A stretch of 64,000 bases of DNA, from the NCBI RefSeq assembly GCF_022023855.1, contig NZ_CP059449.1, positions 2,464,001 through 2,528,000 of the forward strand, in the 5' to 3' direction. The DNA is from Azospirillum brasilense. Its GTDB lineage: Bacteria > Pseudomonadota > Alphaproteobacteria > Azospirillales > Azospirillaceae. The notes under the pieces are model-generated. The model was not told where the DNA came from and ran no database searches. It was given only the letters and a program-made list of their open reading frames with translations. The position numbers and the translations under genes are program-made. This document shows, one piece after another, positions 36,558-45,420 of this stretch. The stretch's first letter is position 1. Each line of letters begins with the position of its first letter.

Positions 36558-37409
36558 TCAGTCATCGGTGGACGCGGGAGGCCCGGCACGCCGCCTCGCG
36601 TCCGCGATCTTCAGGCCGATCTGCCAATAGTAGAAGGCCCGCGCCAGCGCGTGTTGGAATCCCGGACCGCCGTCCAGGAACCCCAAACGCCAAACATACC
36701 CATACAGAAAGACCAGGAGCGGGCGCGCCGGCACCACGCCGAACCAAGCCTTCAGCCAACGGCGCGCGCCGGATTCCCGCCGAATCAGGTCCGCCATCCG
36801 TCCATCCGTCCGCAGCGCCGCCTCCCAATCGGCGTAACGGGCGTGCCGGTCGAACCACGCCGCAATCGGTTTGTCGTCGGAATGGGTCAGGCTGTGGCCC
36901 AGCCGTCCGACGGTGCCGGCGATCACCGGCTGATAATGGCCCTCGACCTCCCACATGGTGGCAACGTCGAGGTCGGGCACAGTCGGAAAGTGCGCCTTCC
37001 GGCGGTCAAACAGGACGAGTTTCCGGTTGCGCGCGCCGAAGCGCAGGCGCCGGCCAAGAAACACCGGATGGCCATCGATGAAGTAGCCGGCATGCCGCGG
37101 CCCCGCGCTCATGAGCGCCGCGATCTCCTCCACCAGCGCGCCGCCGAGTCGCTCGTCCGCATCAACAAACAGGACCCAGTCCTGACGGAACGGCAGTTGG
37201 TCCAGGCACCATTGCTTCTTCTTCGGATATCGCCCGTCCCACCGGAAGGGCACGACCCGTGCGCCCGCCGCCTCGGCGATGGCCGGCGTTCCGTCGGTGC
37301 TGCCGCTGTCCACCACGAAGCGCTCGGCGAAACTCCCCAGTGCGGACAGGCAGAGGGGAAGGTTGACCGCCTCGTTGCGGGTCATCACCACGACCGACAC
37401 GGGGATCAT
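36558..37409 (-). CDS. GT2 glycosyltransferase (WaaE/KdtX-like)
   Basis: 283 residues from the ATG at 37409, which overlaps the stop of the Wzz-like gene (ATGA). SVVVMTRNEAVNLPLCL, FVVDSGSTDGTP and the DxD-like LFVDADERLG define a GT-A family 2 enzyme. The central KLVLFDRRKAHFP region and the aromatic C-terminus (GYVWRLGFLDGGPGFQHALA) resemble WaaE/KdtX-type LPS core glucosyltransferases. Last gene of the minus-strand arm. Confidence 0.82.
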   Translation of the reverse strand: MIPVSVVVMTRNEAVNLPLCLSALGSFAERFVVDSGSTDGTPAIAEAAGARVVPFRWDGRYPKKKQWCLDQLPFRQDWVLFVDADERLGGALVEEIAALMSAGPRHAGYFIDGHPVFLGRRLRFGARNRKLVLFDRRKAHFPTVPDLDVATMWEVEGHYQPVIAGTVGRLGHSLTHSDDKPIAAWFDRHARYADWEAALRTDGRMADLIRRESGARRWLKAWFGVVPARPLLVFLYGYVWRLGFLDGGPGFQHALARAFYYWQIGLKIADARRRAGPPASTDD

Positions 37410-38377
37410 GGAACCGCCTCTCCCCCGGCCCGCCACAGGCGCCGCAGGCTGACGGTGATCGCCCCGGCCAGTAGCCCCACCAACGCCGCCATGGGAACCA
37501 CGCGCAGGGGATTCGGCCAATCCGGGCGCTGCGCCGCGGCGGGCGGTTCGATGGCGTCCGCTGCCAGCGGCAGATCGACCTCGATCATCATGGCGATCCG
37601 TTCCTGCTCCGACAGCAAGTTGGCAAGGGCCTGCCGGTGTTCCGCCACGGTGATCCCGGCCAGACGGGCACGCGCGTGGGCGATCTGGGCGGCGCTGCGC
37701 CGGGACGCCTCCGCCCGCAGATGGGCGTCGGTCGCCTGGGCGGCGGCGGACAGAATCCGCAGCGCCATGGCGCGGTCGGCGTCGCGAAGGCGCAGCCGCC
37801 GCATCGGCCCGCTGCCCACCATGTCAACGGTGAGCCGGTCCTGAAGGGCGCTCGCCACCCGCTCCGCGTCGGGTTCCACCCAGTCCGACCGGCCGACCAG
37901 CGCCAGGAACATCCGCTTGGCGGACGCCATGGGACCGGGCGCGGGGCGCCAGGCCTCCGCCTCCCCATCCCAACGGTCGGGAAACAGACCACGCAGCAGC
38001 AGCGGATCCGCCATCATCCGCTCCGCCACCGGAATGGAGGTGAACAGTTGGAGGTAACGCGCGAAATCCGAGAGGATTTCGTCCCCCGGACCGGGTTCCG
38101 ACGCGGCGGCCGCGGTTTCCCGGCCGATCAGAACGGGCAACCGCGCCCCCATGGCCGCCGCACCGACGCGCGCGGTCGGCCCGATCACCATCACAGCGGT
38201 GTATTGCGGAACCACCAGCCGCAAGGCAGTCACGGACGCCACCACACCCAAAACCGTCCCAACGAGCAGAATCGGCCAGCCCTCCCGCAACGTCCGCAGG
38301 AACCGCCGCAGCCGCAGTCCCGATTCCACCCTTTCGGCCTCCAACGGGGAGCGGCGCAGCGGCATTCCATCAGGCAT
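37406..38377 (-). CDS. Wzz-like chain-length determinant protein
   Basis: 323 residues with an N-terminal membrane helix (about 33-55, WPILLVGTVLGVVASVTAL), a large periplasmic helical region and a C-terminal helix (about 292-312, VVPMAALVGLLAGAITVSL). This is the two-helix architecture of polysaccharide co-polymerases. There is no C-terminal tyrosine-kinase domain. It should set chain length together with the polymerase at 39667-40902. It overlaps both neighbours by a few bases. Confidence 0.8.
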   Translation of the reverse strand: MPDGMPLRRSPLEAERVESGLRLRRFLRTLREGWPILLVGTVLGVVASVTALRLVVPQYTAVMVIGPTARVGAAAMGARLPVLIGRETAAAASEPGPGDEILSDFARYLQLFTSIPVAERMMADPLLLRGLFPDRWDGEAEAWRPAPGPMASAKRMFLALVGRSDWVEPDAERVASALQDRLTVDMVGSGPMRRLRLRDADRAMALRILSAAAQATDAHLRAEASRRSAAQIAHARARLAGITVAEHRQALANLLSEQERIAMMIEVDLPLAADAIEPPAAAQRPDWPNPLRVVPMAALVGLLAGAITVSLRRLWRAGGEAVP

Positions 38378-39617
38378 GGGGGAGGCCCCGCCCGGGCAGA
38401 ACGGACGCGCCGCGCAGCCTCGTCTGGCGCAGCATCTCGGCCAGCGACGCGAATCGCCGGGCCGCCGCCGTGGCGTCCCAAGCCGATGCGACGGTCAGCG
38501 CGCGTGCCCCGTGCGCCGCACACAACAGCGGGTCGCCGGCATAACGGCGGATCGCGGCGGCCAGCCCCGTCACGTCGTCCGGCGCCAACCTTTGCCCGCA
38601 GCCCTCCAGCATGGCCGCCGCATCGCTGCCCGCCGGCCCCAGAAACAGGCAAGGCCGGCCGGCCGCCAGCGCGCCGGCCACCTTGCTGGGCACCAGCAGC
38701 CCTTCGGCCAGCGGATCCATGGTCGCCAGATGCAGATCGGCCGCGGACAGGCTTTCGGCCAGACGGTCCGGCGGCTGGAGCGGAAGCAACCGGACGTTCG
38801 TCAGCCCGCGCCGTTCCACCGCCTCCGCCACGGCGGCCCGCCGCCGCCCCTCCCCGATCAACAGAATCGCAATGCCGGGATCGCTGCGCGCCAGCAGAGT
38901 CGCCGCATCCAGCAGAGGATCCATCGGATGGGCCAGCCCCATGTTTCCGGAATAGGCCACGGTGAAACAGCCGCCCAGCCCATGCTCCCGCCGGAACGGG
39001 TTGTCCGCGCGCGGCACCGGCCGGATGCGCGGATCGGACCAGTTCGGCAGGACGGTGATCCGCTCCGCCGGCACCCCCGCCGCCGCCAGCCGTCCCGCCA
39101 TGCAGCGCCCGATGGCGACCACCGCGTCGTGGCTGCGAAGCGCCCGAGCACTCGCCCGCTCCGTCATCCGCATCAGCGGTTCCGGCAAGTGGATGCCGAG
39201 CACCGGCAACAGTGCCGGAAACACATCCTGGCTCCAATGAAGGGACGCCGCGCCATGTCGGGCGGCAATCAGCGGACCGGCGCAGCCCAACAGGGGCGGA
39301 TCGGTCATGGTCACCACGACGTCGTGCCGCGGCAGGCGCAACGCCCGCTGAATCAGCCGAACCGCGGCGGCGAGATAACCGCGGGCGGTCAGTCGCGGGT
39401 CTCTGGGCACCGCCCGTTCAGCACGGGGCGCATCCCCACCGGTGCGGCGAACGGCGACACCCGGCGGCGCATCGCTGGGTCCGCACCCGTCCGCGACGAC
39501 GGTGACCCGCCAGCCCATTGCCGCCATCCGCCCCGCCAAGTCGGACATGCAACGCCCGGTCGCCCCCTTGTCCGGAGGAAACACACGATTGACGAACAGG
39601 ATGGATGGAGAGTCCAC
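38370..39617 (-). CDS. GT4 glycosyltransferase (WcaI-like)
   Basis: 415 residues from a GTG at 39617; no Shine-Dalgarno is clear, so the start is tentative. The GT-B fold begins SPSILFVNRVFPPDKGATGR, and the C-terminal donor site includes YSGNMGLAHPMDP and the family 4 EGLLVPSKVAGALAAGRPCL. It resembles WcaI-type enzymes of capsule or colanic acid synthesis. The acceptor and sugar are unknown. Confidence 0.82.
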   Translation of the reverse strand: MDSPSILFVNRVFPPDKGATGRCMSDLAGRMAAMGWRVTVVADGCGPSDAPPGVAVRRTGGDAPRAERAVPRDPRLTARGYLAAAVRLIQRALRLPRHDVVVTMTDPPLLGCAGPLIAARHGAASLHWSQDVFPALLPVLGIHLPEPLMRMTERASARALRSHDAVVAIGRCMAGRLAAAGVPAERITVLPNWSDPRIRPVPRADNPFRREHGLGGCFTVAYSGNMGLAHPMDPLLDAATLLARSDPGIAILLIGEGRRRAAVAEAVERRGLTNVRLLPLQPPDRLAESLSAADLHLATMDPLAEGLLVPSKVAGALAAGRPCLFLGPAGSDAAAMLEGCGQRLAPDDVTGLAAAIRRYAGDPLLCAAHGARALTVASAWDATAAARRFASLAEMLRQTRLRGASVLPGRGLPHA

Positions 39618-39666
39618 GAAAAAGGGATTTCTGCAATTTCTCAACACGCATAAGTATGCATTTCCT

Positions 39667-40902
39667 TCAGCGCGGCGGCAACCGCTTCCCGCGCTCCGCC
39701 GCCAGAACGGCCAAGGTGAGCAAAAGGCCGGTGTCGAGGTATTTGAAACTGGTGTGCGCCCCAAGCGCCATCAGCAGCGGCGCCGACACCGCACAGCCGA
39801 GCGCAGGATCGGAACGGAGGAGCGCCAGCACACGCGGAGCAAGTCCGCCGAGATAGGCAATCAGGGCGCACAGGCCGATCACCCCGGTCTTGGCCAGGGC
39901 ATAGGTCACGAGCGTGTGGGTGTAGGACACGCGCCATCCACCGACCGCAGGATTGGCGAGGAGCGCCCCCCACCCCTGCCCGAACAGGAAGGCGGCCGGA
40001 GATGACAGGGCCTGCCCGAGGGCGGCCTCCGCCTCTTCCCACCGGGTGTTGGCCCCGGCCAGCCGGGTTTTCTCAGCCGCCTGCCCCAGAGCGCCGAACA
40101 AAGTCTCGGGAAACAGCGCCACCGACAGCAGCGCCGCCACCGCCACGCCCAACCCAGCCAAGGGTGCCCGACGCAACCACCACAGCCCCAGAGCTGCGAA
40201 GGCCACGGCGGCAAGCCCCAACGCCATGCGGTGCACCGCTCCGGCCAGCGCCACCAGACACAACAGGCCGCCCAGAATCGAAGCCACACCGGCGGCACGC
40301 CACAGCCACCCGCCCTGCGTCAGCATTCCGATTCCGAAGGCCGGCAGCGCAATCGCGGCGAACAGGACCGATGGCGCGTTCAGCAGATAGACGCCGCCAT
40401 CCGCCATCGCCCGCAAGCCGACGGCGCCGAAACCCCAGTCCGCCTGCTTCCACCAACGCAACGCGAACCCCACACCGGCCACCGCAAGACCGCCGGCCAG
40501 AAGGCCGACCGCACGGTCGGGAGCGGCGCGCAGCATCGGCACCAGCAACACCGGGAGGAACAGATAAAGAAGTGGGACCACGTCGCGCACCATGTCGCCC
40601 GGCGCCCAGTCCAGCCACACGCCGCGCATCAGCGGACACCACAAAAGCACCGCCAGCGCCAGGACCGCAGGCATCTCCCACGGAGGCGAACCACGCTCCA
40701 GCAACGTCTGGCCCGTCGCCACGTACAGGGGGCGCAGCACCCCGACACCCAGCACCAGCAGCGCGCCAATTGCCGCCTCCGCCGGGCGGATCTCTGCCGG
40801 TGCCGGCGCGCTCAGCAGGCCGTAGAGGACGAGCGCCAGGAACAACCCGGCGGTACGCCACAAAGCCACATCCCTTCCGGCCACGCGTTTCCCGTCACCC
40901 AC
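39667..40902 (-). CDS. O-antigen ligase/polymerase-like membrane protein
   Basis: 411 residues with about eleven hydrophobic helices and a long periplasmic loop (about 280-325), the architecture of the Wzy/WaaL O-antigen ligase superfamily. The loop ends with HTLVTYALAKTGVIG, placing a His near the end of the loop as in this family. It would polymerise repeat units outside the inner membrane. First gene of the minus-strand arm. No Wzx flippase or initiating transferase is in the window. Confidence 0.75.
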   Translation of the reverse strand: MGDGKRVAGRDVALWRTAGLFLALVLYGLLSAPAPAEIRPAEAAIGALLVLGVGVLRPLYVATGQTLLERGSPPWEMPAVLALAVLLWCPLMRGVWLDWAPGDMVRDVVPLLYLFLPVLLVPMLRAAPDRAVGLLAGGLAVAGVGFALRWWKQADWGFGAVGLRAMADGGVYLLNAPSVLFAAIALPAFGIGMLTQGGWLWRAAGVASILGGLLCLVALAGAVHRMALGLAAVAFAALGLWWLRRAPLAGLGVAVAALLSVALFPETLFGALGQAAEKTRLAGANTRWEEAEAALGQALSSPAAFLFGQGWGALLANPAVGGWRVSYTHTLVTYALAKTGVIGLCALIAYLGGLAPRVLALLRSDPALGCAVSAPLLMALGAHTSFKYLDTGLLLTLAVLAAERGKRLPPR

Positions 40903-40971
40903 CCTGCTCGAACAGGTGTCAGGATTTCACGACTCGTCGAAAAAAGGAACAACCGATCGGAACCGCAACGA

Positions 40972-41442
40972 TCAGGCGTAGCGCAACTCAGCCCGATCGA
41001 GGCGATAGAACAACCCCTCCAGAGGGTTCAGCCGCAACGTGCCGGTCATCAGCACCGGCGCCTGCGATTCGCGGACCGGGATCTGGCTGTGGACGTGCAG
41101 CATGGTGGAAGGGGTGGGCCGGTGGCAGGCCGGACAGGAGATGGGATTGGCAGCGAGGATGAAGCGGTTGTGGGACGACGCGTCGCTCAGCGGCACCATG
41201 AAGCCGCGGACCGTCACCAGCTTTCCCTCCAGCGCCTTGACGCGGGTCGGAAAGACCGGATTGGCGGCTGGCCCCTCCATGCGGACCTGCACCAGATCCC
41301 GCCACAAAGCCGTGGTGTCGTCCAGCGGCAGATGGAACGGTCCGGCGGGATGCATGGGTTCGCTGGCGTTGGTGGCCCAGATCGCCCAGCCGGCCACCGG
41401 GGCCAGCGCAAGCGGCAGCAGAACCTGTCGGCGCGACGTCAT
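40972..41442 (-). CDS. exported Cys/His-rich protein, DUF3299-like
   Basis: 156 residues. A signal sequence (about 1-27, possibly Tat-independent, MTSRRQVLLPLALAPVAGW) precedes a single beta-rich domain with LEGKLVTVRGFMVPLS, resembling DUF3299. It carries a likely metal site: Cys103, Cys106 and His107 (SCPACH), then His116 and His118 (LHVH). It is divergent from an SmtB-like ArsR regulator, so I infer a periplasmic metal-handling role; neither metal nor partner is shown. Confidence 0.7.
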   Translation of the reverse strand: MTSRRQVLLPLALAPVAGWAIWATNASEPMHPAGPFHLPLDDTTALWRDLVQVRMEGPAANPVFPTRVKALEGKLVTVRGFMVPLSDASSHNRFILAANPISCPACHRPTPSTMLHVHSQIPVRESQAPVLMTGTLRLNPLEGLFYRLDRAELRYA

Positions 41443-41471
41443 GGCTTCCTCCCCCTCGATCCTGCCCGTTT

Positions 41472-41513
41472 CGGTCGTTCGTTCGACCGTTCTTCGATCC
41501 CGTTCATTGGATC
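41472..41513. promoter_or_regulatory. two inverted repeats in the arsR divergent region
   Basis: CGGTCG-N6-CGACCG (41472-41489) and GATCC-N8-GGATC (41496-41513) lie just upstream of the exported Cys/His protein. Either could be an operator for the ArsR protein. They do not closely match the classical SmtB 12-2-12 palindrome. Confidence 0.3.
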
Positions 41514-41743
41514 GTTGAAGGCATTCTGTGCGGCCTTGCCCCAGACCGTCGTGCTTGTGGCCGAATTGTTCCCGAGCCCTCGCCCAAGGTCAACAGGCGA
41601 GCGATAGGCCATACGTAAGATGCCGCCGCCCGGCGACTTCGGGCACCGCTTCGCCGACCTATGGGATTGACGCGGCCGCCGACCTATACTTTGTAAGAGC
41701 GGCAACCACCGATAAAAACCTTACGAGCGGGAATCAACGCGGC
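41514..41743. other. remainder of the 301-bp divergent region before arsR
   Basis: Together with 41443-41513 this separates the exported Cys/His gene from arsR. Apart from the two inverted repeats I see no promoter of good quality; a TTGACG/TATACT pair near 41667-41690 has only 12 bp of spacing. Confidence 0.4.
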
Positions 41744-42094
41744 ATGCAAAAAGGGTCAGCACCGAAGGACAAGCCGGCGCATCTCCGCCTGTCCGAAGAC
41801 CAGACCACCGAACTGGCCGACATGTTCCGCCTGATGAGCGACCCCAGCCGGCTGCGCATCATCCTGGCCTGCCTGGACACGTCGACCTCGGTCGGCGACA
41901 TGGCGGCGGCGCTGGGCCTGTCGCCATCCCTGGTCAGCCATCACCTCCGCCTGCTGCGGGCGGGACGGCTGATCCAGGCGGAACGGCGCGGCAACCGCGT
42001 CTTCTACTTGATCACCGACGAGCATATCCGGCGCGTCCTGTCGGACATGGTCGACCATGTGGCGGAGGAAAGCGAGGGGGATCTGGAAGCGTAA
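41744..42094 (+). CDS. ArsR/SmtB-family metal-responsive repressor
   Basis: 116 residues from the ATG at 41744. The winged HTH reads TSVGDMAAALGLSPSLVSHH and GRLIQAERRGNRVFYLI. Helix alpha-5 carries Asp92-x-His94 and His105-x2-Glu108, exactly the D-x-H-x10-H-x2-E pattern of the zinc/cobalt sensors SmtB and CzrA. The cysteine-based alpha-3 arsenic site is absent. So the predicted effector is Zn(II), Co(II) or similar, with DNA released on binding. Divergent from the exported Cys/His protein, its likely target. Confidence 0.88.
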   Translation: MQKGSAPKDKPAHLRLSEDQTTELADMFRLMSDPSRLRIILACLDTSTSVGDMAAALGLSPSLVSHHLRLLRAGRLIQAERRGNRVFYLITDEHIRRVLSDMVDHVAEESEGDLEA

Positions 42095-42268
42095 GGCGGT
42101 TGCGGCGGCCCGGGCCGCCACAACCCGTTGAAGCCTTTATAACAAATACGCAATAGGATTTGACCGCCATGCCGGTTGCGCCGCATAGTTCCGATCATGC
42201 TGCGGCGCATCAAACCGTTGTTGCACGAATGGCTTGATGAATCGGGCCAGGAAACAAAGGGTGTTGGC

Positions 42269-43093
42269 ATGGAGACGTTCCGCTTCCAGCCGGGGGAAAC
42301 CCCCGTCCTGCTCAGCATCCCGCATGTCGGCACCGTCGTGCCGCCGGACATCGCGGCCACCATGACCGACTCCGCCCTGGCGATGCCCGACACCGACTGG
42401 CATCTCGACCGGCTCTATCACTTCGCCCCGGCGCTGGGCATCGGCTTCCTGAAGCCCATCCTCTCGCGCTATGTGATCGACCTCAACCGCGATCCCGACA
42501 GCGCCCTTCCCGCCCCCGGCGCCAGCAGCACCGAACTCTGTCCCCTCACCACCTTCGATCACCAGCCGGTCTACCACCCGGGACAGGAGCCGGACGCGGC
42601 GGAGGTGCGGCGGCGGATCGGCGCCTATTGGCGCCCCTATCACGAGCAGCTCAACGGCGAGCTTCAGGCGCTGAAGGAACGCTTCGGCGTGGCGGTGCTG
42701 TTCGACGCCCATTCCATCCGATCACGCGTGCCGCGCTTCTTCGACGGGCAGATCCAGGACTTCAGCCTGGGCACGGCGGAGGGGACCAGCGCCTCGCCGG
42801 CACTGGTCGGCCGTGTGATGAACGTGCTCACCGCGACCGGGCGTTTCTCCTCGGTGCAGAACGGGCGGTTCAATGGCGGCTTCATCACCCGCCGCTACGG
42901 CAATCCCGCCGACAACATCCATTCGATCCAGCTCGAACTGTCGCAGCTCACCTACATGGACGAAGAGGCTCCCTTCGGCTTCCGCGAGGAGTCGGCGCGT
43001 CAGCTGCGCCCGACGCTGGAGCGGTTGCTGAGCCTTGTCGTCGAGTGGGCGTGGGAGAACGCCGCCGGCCGGCGGCGCAGCGCTTTCCTGTAA
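42269..43093 (+). CDS. hutG: N-formylglutamate deformylase
   Basis: 274 residues from the ATG at 42269; upstream in-frame starts add sequence not found in the family. It hydrolyses N-formyl-L-glutamate to glutamate and formate, the last step of the five-step histidine degradation route. Zinc-site motifs SIPHVGTVVP, FDAHSIRSRVP and the GGFITRRYG region are visible. No other hut gene is in the window, so it is isolated here. Confidence 0.88.
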   Translation: METFRFQPGETPVLLSIPHVGTVVPPDIAATMTDSALAMPDTDWHLDRLYHFAPALGIGFLKPILSRYVIDLNRDPDSALPAPGASSTELCPLTTFDHQPVYHPGQEPDAAEVRRRIGAYWRPYHEQLNGELQALKERFGVAVLFDAHSIRSRVPRFFDGQIQDFSLGTAEGTSASPALVGRVMNVLTATGRFSSVQNGRFNGGFITRRYGNPADNIHSIQLELSQLTYMDEEAPFGFREESARQLRPTLERLLSLVVEWAWENAAGRRRSAFL

Positions 43094-43109
43094 CGCTCCG
43101 GCGCTGCCC

Positions 43110-43520
43110 TCAGACCCAGACGCCCCGCACATAGGGCGTCAGCTGCGTGTCCTGCATGATGATGTGGTGGACCAACCAGTTCGCGGTGAAGGTGTAGATC
43201 CGCTCGGCGTTCTGATGCGTCGGGTCCCGTGTGAAGACCGCGGATAGTTCGCTCAGCGTCCGCACCGCCTCGTGATGCTGGCGGACATGCTCCTCGAACT
43301 TCGGGTAATGCACGGCCTGCATGATCTTTTCTTCGCGGGCGAAATGCTGCTGGGTGTATTCCAGCAGTTTCATGAGGATCTTGGCAACGCGCACCGGCAT
43401 GAAGCTGCGCGAATTCAACGCGGCGTCCAGTTCGTTCAGATACTCGATCAGGTGCTTGTGATCTTCGTCGATGGACGGCTGGCCGACGCTGAGCTGCCGC
43501 CTCCACGTAATGACACTCAT
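43110..43520 (-). CDS. bacteriohemerythrin
   Basis: 136 residues, four-helix bundle with a non-haem di-iron O2-binding site. Ligands visible: His21 (DEDHKH), His59 and Glu63 (QQHFAREE), His78 and His82 (EEHVRQHHE), His119 (LVHHIIMQD) and Asp124. It is a stand-alone domain, probably for oxygen storage, delivery or sensing in a motile microaerophile. Convergent with hutG, 16 bp apart. Confidence 0.9.
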   Translation of the reverse strand: MSVITWRRQLSVGQPSIDEDHKHLIEYLNELDAALNSRSFMPVRVAKILMKLLEYTQQHFAREEKIMQAVHYPKFEEHVRQHHEAVRTLSELSAVFTRDPTHQNAERIYTFTANWLVHHIIMQDTQLTPYVRGVWV

Positions 43521-43881
43521 GAACCCTCCGCACCCTGTCTTCCGCGGCCACCGGGCAATTCCGCCGAAAGCCACCGCATTGAAGGGAAGCGCGCCGTATC
43601 TGCGCAACTGAAGATCAAGGTGCGCAAACCGTCAAGGAACCGTAAATACCAGACGCCGCGCCCCTTGTTACCGCCGACTCCGCGACCAGCGGCCTTTGCC
43701 TGCATTATGGGCGCATTTTCTACAAAACGAACGCATACGATCGTCACATGGCATTTTGCCGCACCAAAACAAAGACGTGAAAAGGCAGGGGAAACGTCAT
43801 GTTTCCGCCTGCCTTCACATCGACTCTATGAAGATGAGGCGACGATCAGCCGCCCCAACTTACCTGCCAATCACCGTCCGA
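43521..43881. other. 361-bp gap between fabI and the hemerythrin gene
   Basis: Contains the hairpin at 43777-43818 and presumably the hemerythrin promoter. Open frames across it have no supporting features. Confidence 0.45.
43777..43818 (-). terminator. probable terminator of fabI
   Basis: A long imperfect stem (GTGAAGGCAGGCGGAAAC pairing with GTTTCCCCTGCCTTTTCAC) is followed on the minus strand by a T-rich stretch. Confidence 0.5.
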
Positions 43882-44667
43882 TCAGCCGACGATCGAATAG
43901 CCGCAATCCACATAGGTGGTGCTGCCAGTGATGCCCTTGGCCCCGTCCGTCGCCAGGAAGGCGGTGGTGTAGCCGACCTCTTCGATGGTGACGAGGCGCT
44001 GCTCCGGCGCGCGTTCCGCGGCCTTCTCCATCAGCTCGTCGAAATGGGCGATGCCGGAGGCGGCGCGGGTCTTGATCGGACCCGGGGAAATGGCGTGGAC
44101 GCGGATGCCTTTTGGGCCCAGTTCCGCCGCCAGATAGCGCACGCTGGCTTCCAGGGCGGCCTTCACCGGACCCATGACGCCGTAATTGTCGATCACGCGG
44201 TTCGCGCCGAAATAGGACATGGTGAACAGCGAACCGCCGTCCTTCATCAGCGGCTCCGCGTAGCGGGCCATGCGGATGAAGGAGTGGCAGGACACGTCCA
44301 TCGCCATCTGGAAACCTTCGCGCGAGCAATCGACGACACGGCCGTGCAGGTCGTCCTTCGGAGCGAAGGCGATGGAATGCAGCGCGAAGTCCAGCTTGCC
44401 CCACTTCTGCTCGATCTTCTCGAAGATGGCCTTCAGCTCACCCTCGCCGGTGACGTCCACCGGTTCGAAGATCTCCGCTTCGAGCTGCTGGGCCAGCGGC
44501 TCGACGAAGCGCTTCGCCTTGTCGTTGAGGTAGCTGACCGCGAGATCCGCGCCCAGAGCGCGGAAGGCGCGGGCGCAGCCCCACGCGATCGACTGATCGT
44601 TGGCGATGCCGAGCACGAGGCCCTTCTTGCCTTCAAGAGTGGCGGCGGCGGGGATGATCGTGGTCAT
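43882..44667 (-). CDS. fabI: enoyl-[acyl-carrier-protein] reductase (NADH) FabI
   Basis: 261 residues. It performs the last reduction of each fatty-acid elongation cycle in the type II system. It is an SDR-fold enzyme with the FabI dinucleotide motif GIANDQSIAWG, Tyr152 (SYFGA), Tyr162 (NYGVMGPVK) and Lys169, corresponding to E. coli Tyr146, Tyr156 and Lys163. Monocistronic, followed by a hairpin. Confidence 0.94.
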   Translation of the reverse strand: MTTIIPAAATLEGKKGLVLGIANDQSIAWGCARAFRALGADLAVSYLNDKAKRFVEPLAQQLEAEIFEPVDVTGEGELKAIFEKIEQKWGKLDFALHSIAFAPKDDLHGRVVDCSREGFQMAMDVSCHSFIRMARYAEPLMKDGGSLFTMSYFGANRVIDNYGVMGPVKAALEASVRYLAAELGPKGIRVHAISPGPIKTRAASGIAHFDELMEKAAERAPEQRLVTIEEVGYTTAFLATDGAKGITGSTTYVDCGYSIVG

Positions 44668-44969
44668 AGGCTGGCTTTCCCGGATTGCAAGGTGGCCGGA
44701 TTCAGAGTGCGCCAGATCGGATCACTCGAATTGTGCAACGCACCATAATGCAATCGAAGGTCATAGGCAACTTGTTAAAGTCGCAATATATCCGACATTA
44801 TCGCTTTGTTTATCCGTAACACAGCCTTCACACAGCGAAGACGCGAAGTCCGCAGCGGTAGTCCATACCTCTTTCTTGCGTATTCATACCGAGGACCGCA
44901 ACAAAAACAAAGGCCCCACCTTTCGGAGGGGCCTTTTCGCAGGACCGGCTTCTATGGAACCGGAGACGA
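44668..44969. other. 302-bp gap upstream of fabI
   Basis: AT-rich stretch (about 44740-44830) likely to hold the fabI promoter, then the terminator at 44910-44937 for the DUF2892 gene. Nothing else is recognisable. Confidence 0.4.
44910..44937. terminator. Rho-independent terminator after the DUF2892 gene
   Basis: AAGGCCCC and GGGGCCTT pair around a short loop, with A/T runs on both flanks. Confidence 0.75.
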
Positions 44970-45392
44970 TCAAACGGCGCCGGGCGTGAAAGACGGCGGA
45001 TCGCTGGCCGGGAAGGATTCCATCGACGCCTCGTCCACCTTCTCCTTCTCGTCGGCGTCGTCGTAGATGTCGCCGGGATGGCGCGAGTACCGGTGGACAC
45101 CCTGATCCACATCCTCGGCAGGGGTGCCCGCCCCGTCGTGATGGCCGCCCCAATCCTCCATCATCGCCTTGGCCGGGCAATAGCCGGTCAGACCGCGGGC
45201 GACCAGGGCGCCTCCGGCCAGAGCCAGCGCCGCCCCACCAACGGTCGGGCGGCGCAGCCCGAGCACGGCGAGAAGCCCGCCGCCGACCAGCGACACCAAG
45301 CGTTCGGTGTGCCCGACGTTGATCATGCGTTCGAGATCGTCCGGCAGGGCCGCGTCGCGGCTGCCCATGCCCTTCTGGCTCGTCATCGCCAT
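44970..45392 (-). CDS. DUF2892 (YgaP-type) small membrane protein
   Basis: 140 residues from the ATG at 45392, preceded by AGGAG. A two-helix DUF2892/YgaP-like region (INVGHTERLVSLVGGG to ARGLTGYCPA) is followed by an acidic cytoplasmic tail that ends with SMESFPASDPPSF, a short motif seen in many stress-related alphaproteobacterial proteins. Function unknown. It lies 28 bp after the PRC-barrel gene and should share its EcfG-like promoter. Confidence 0.8.
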   Translation of the reverse strand: MAMTSQKGMGSRDAALPDDLERMINVGHTERLVSLVGGGLLAVLGLRRPTVGGAALALAGGALVARGLTGYCPAKAMMEDWGGHHDGAGTPAEDVDQGVHRYSRHPGDIYDDADEKEKVDEASMESFPASDPPSFTPGAV

Positions 45393-45420
45393 CGCTGCTC
45401 TCCTCGATCTTTTTCTATGG

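Noticed and set aside
41667..41690. TTGACG/TATACT promoter pair before arsR
   Set aside because: Spacing is only 12 bp, too short for sigma-70 recognition.
43521..43881. open frames in the gap between fabI and the hemerythrin gene
   Set aside because: They cross a terminator-like hairpin, lack ribosome-binding sites and resemble no protein.
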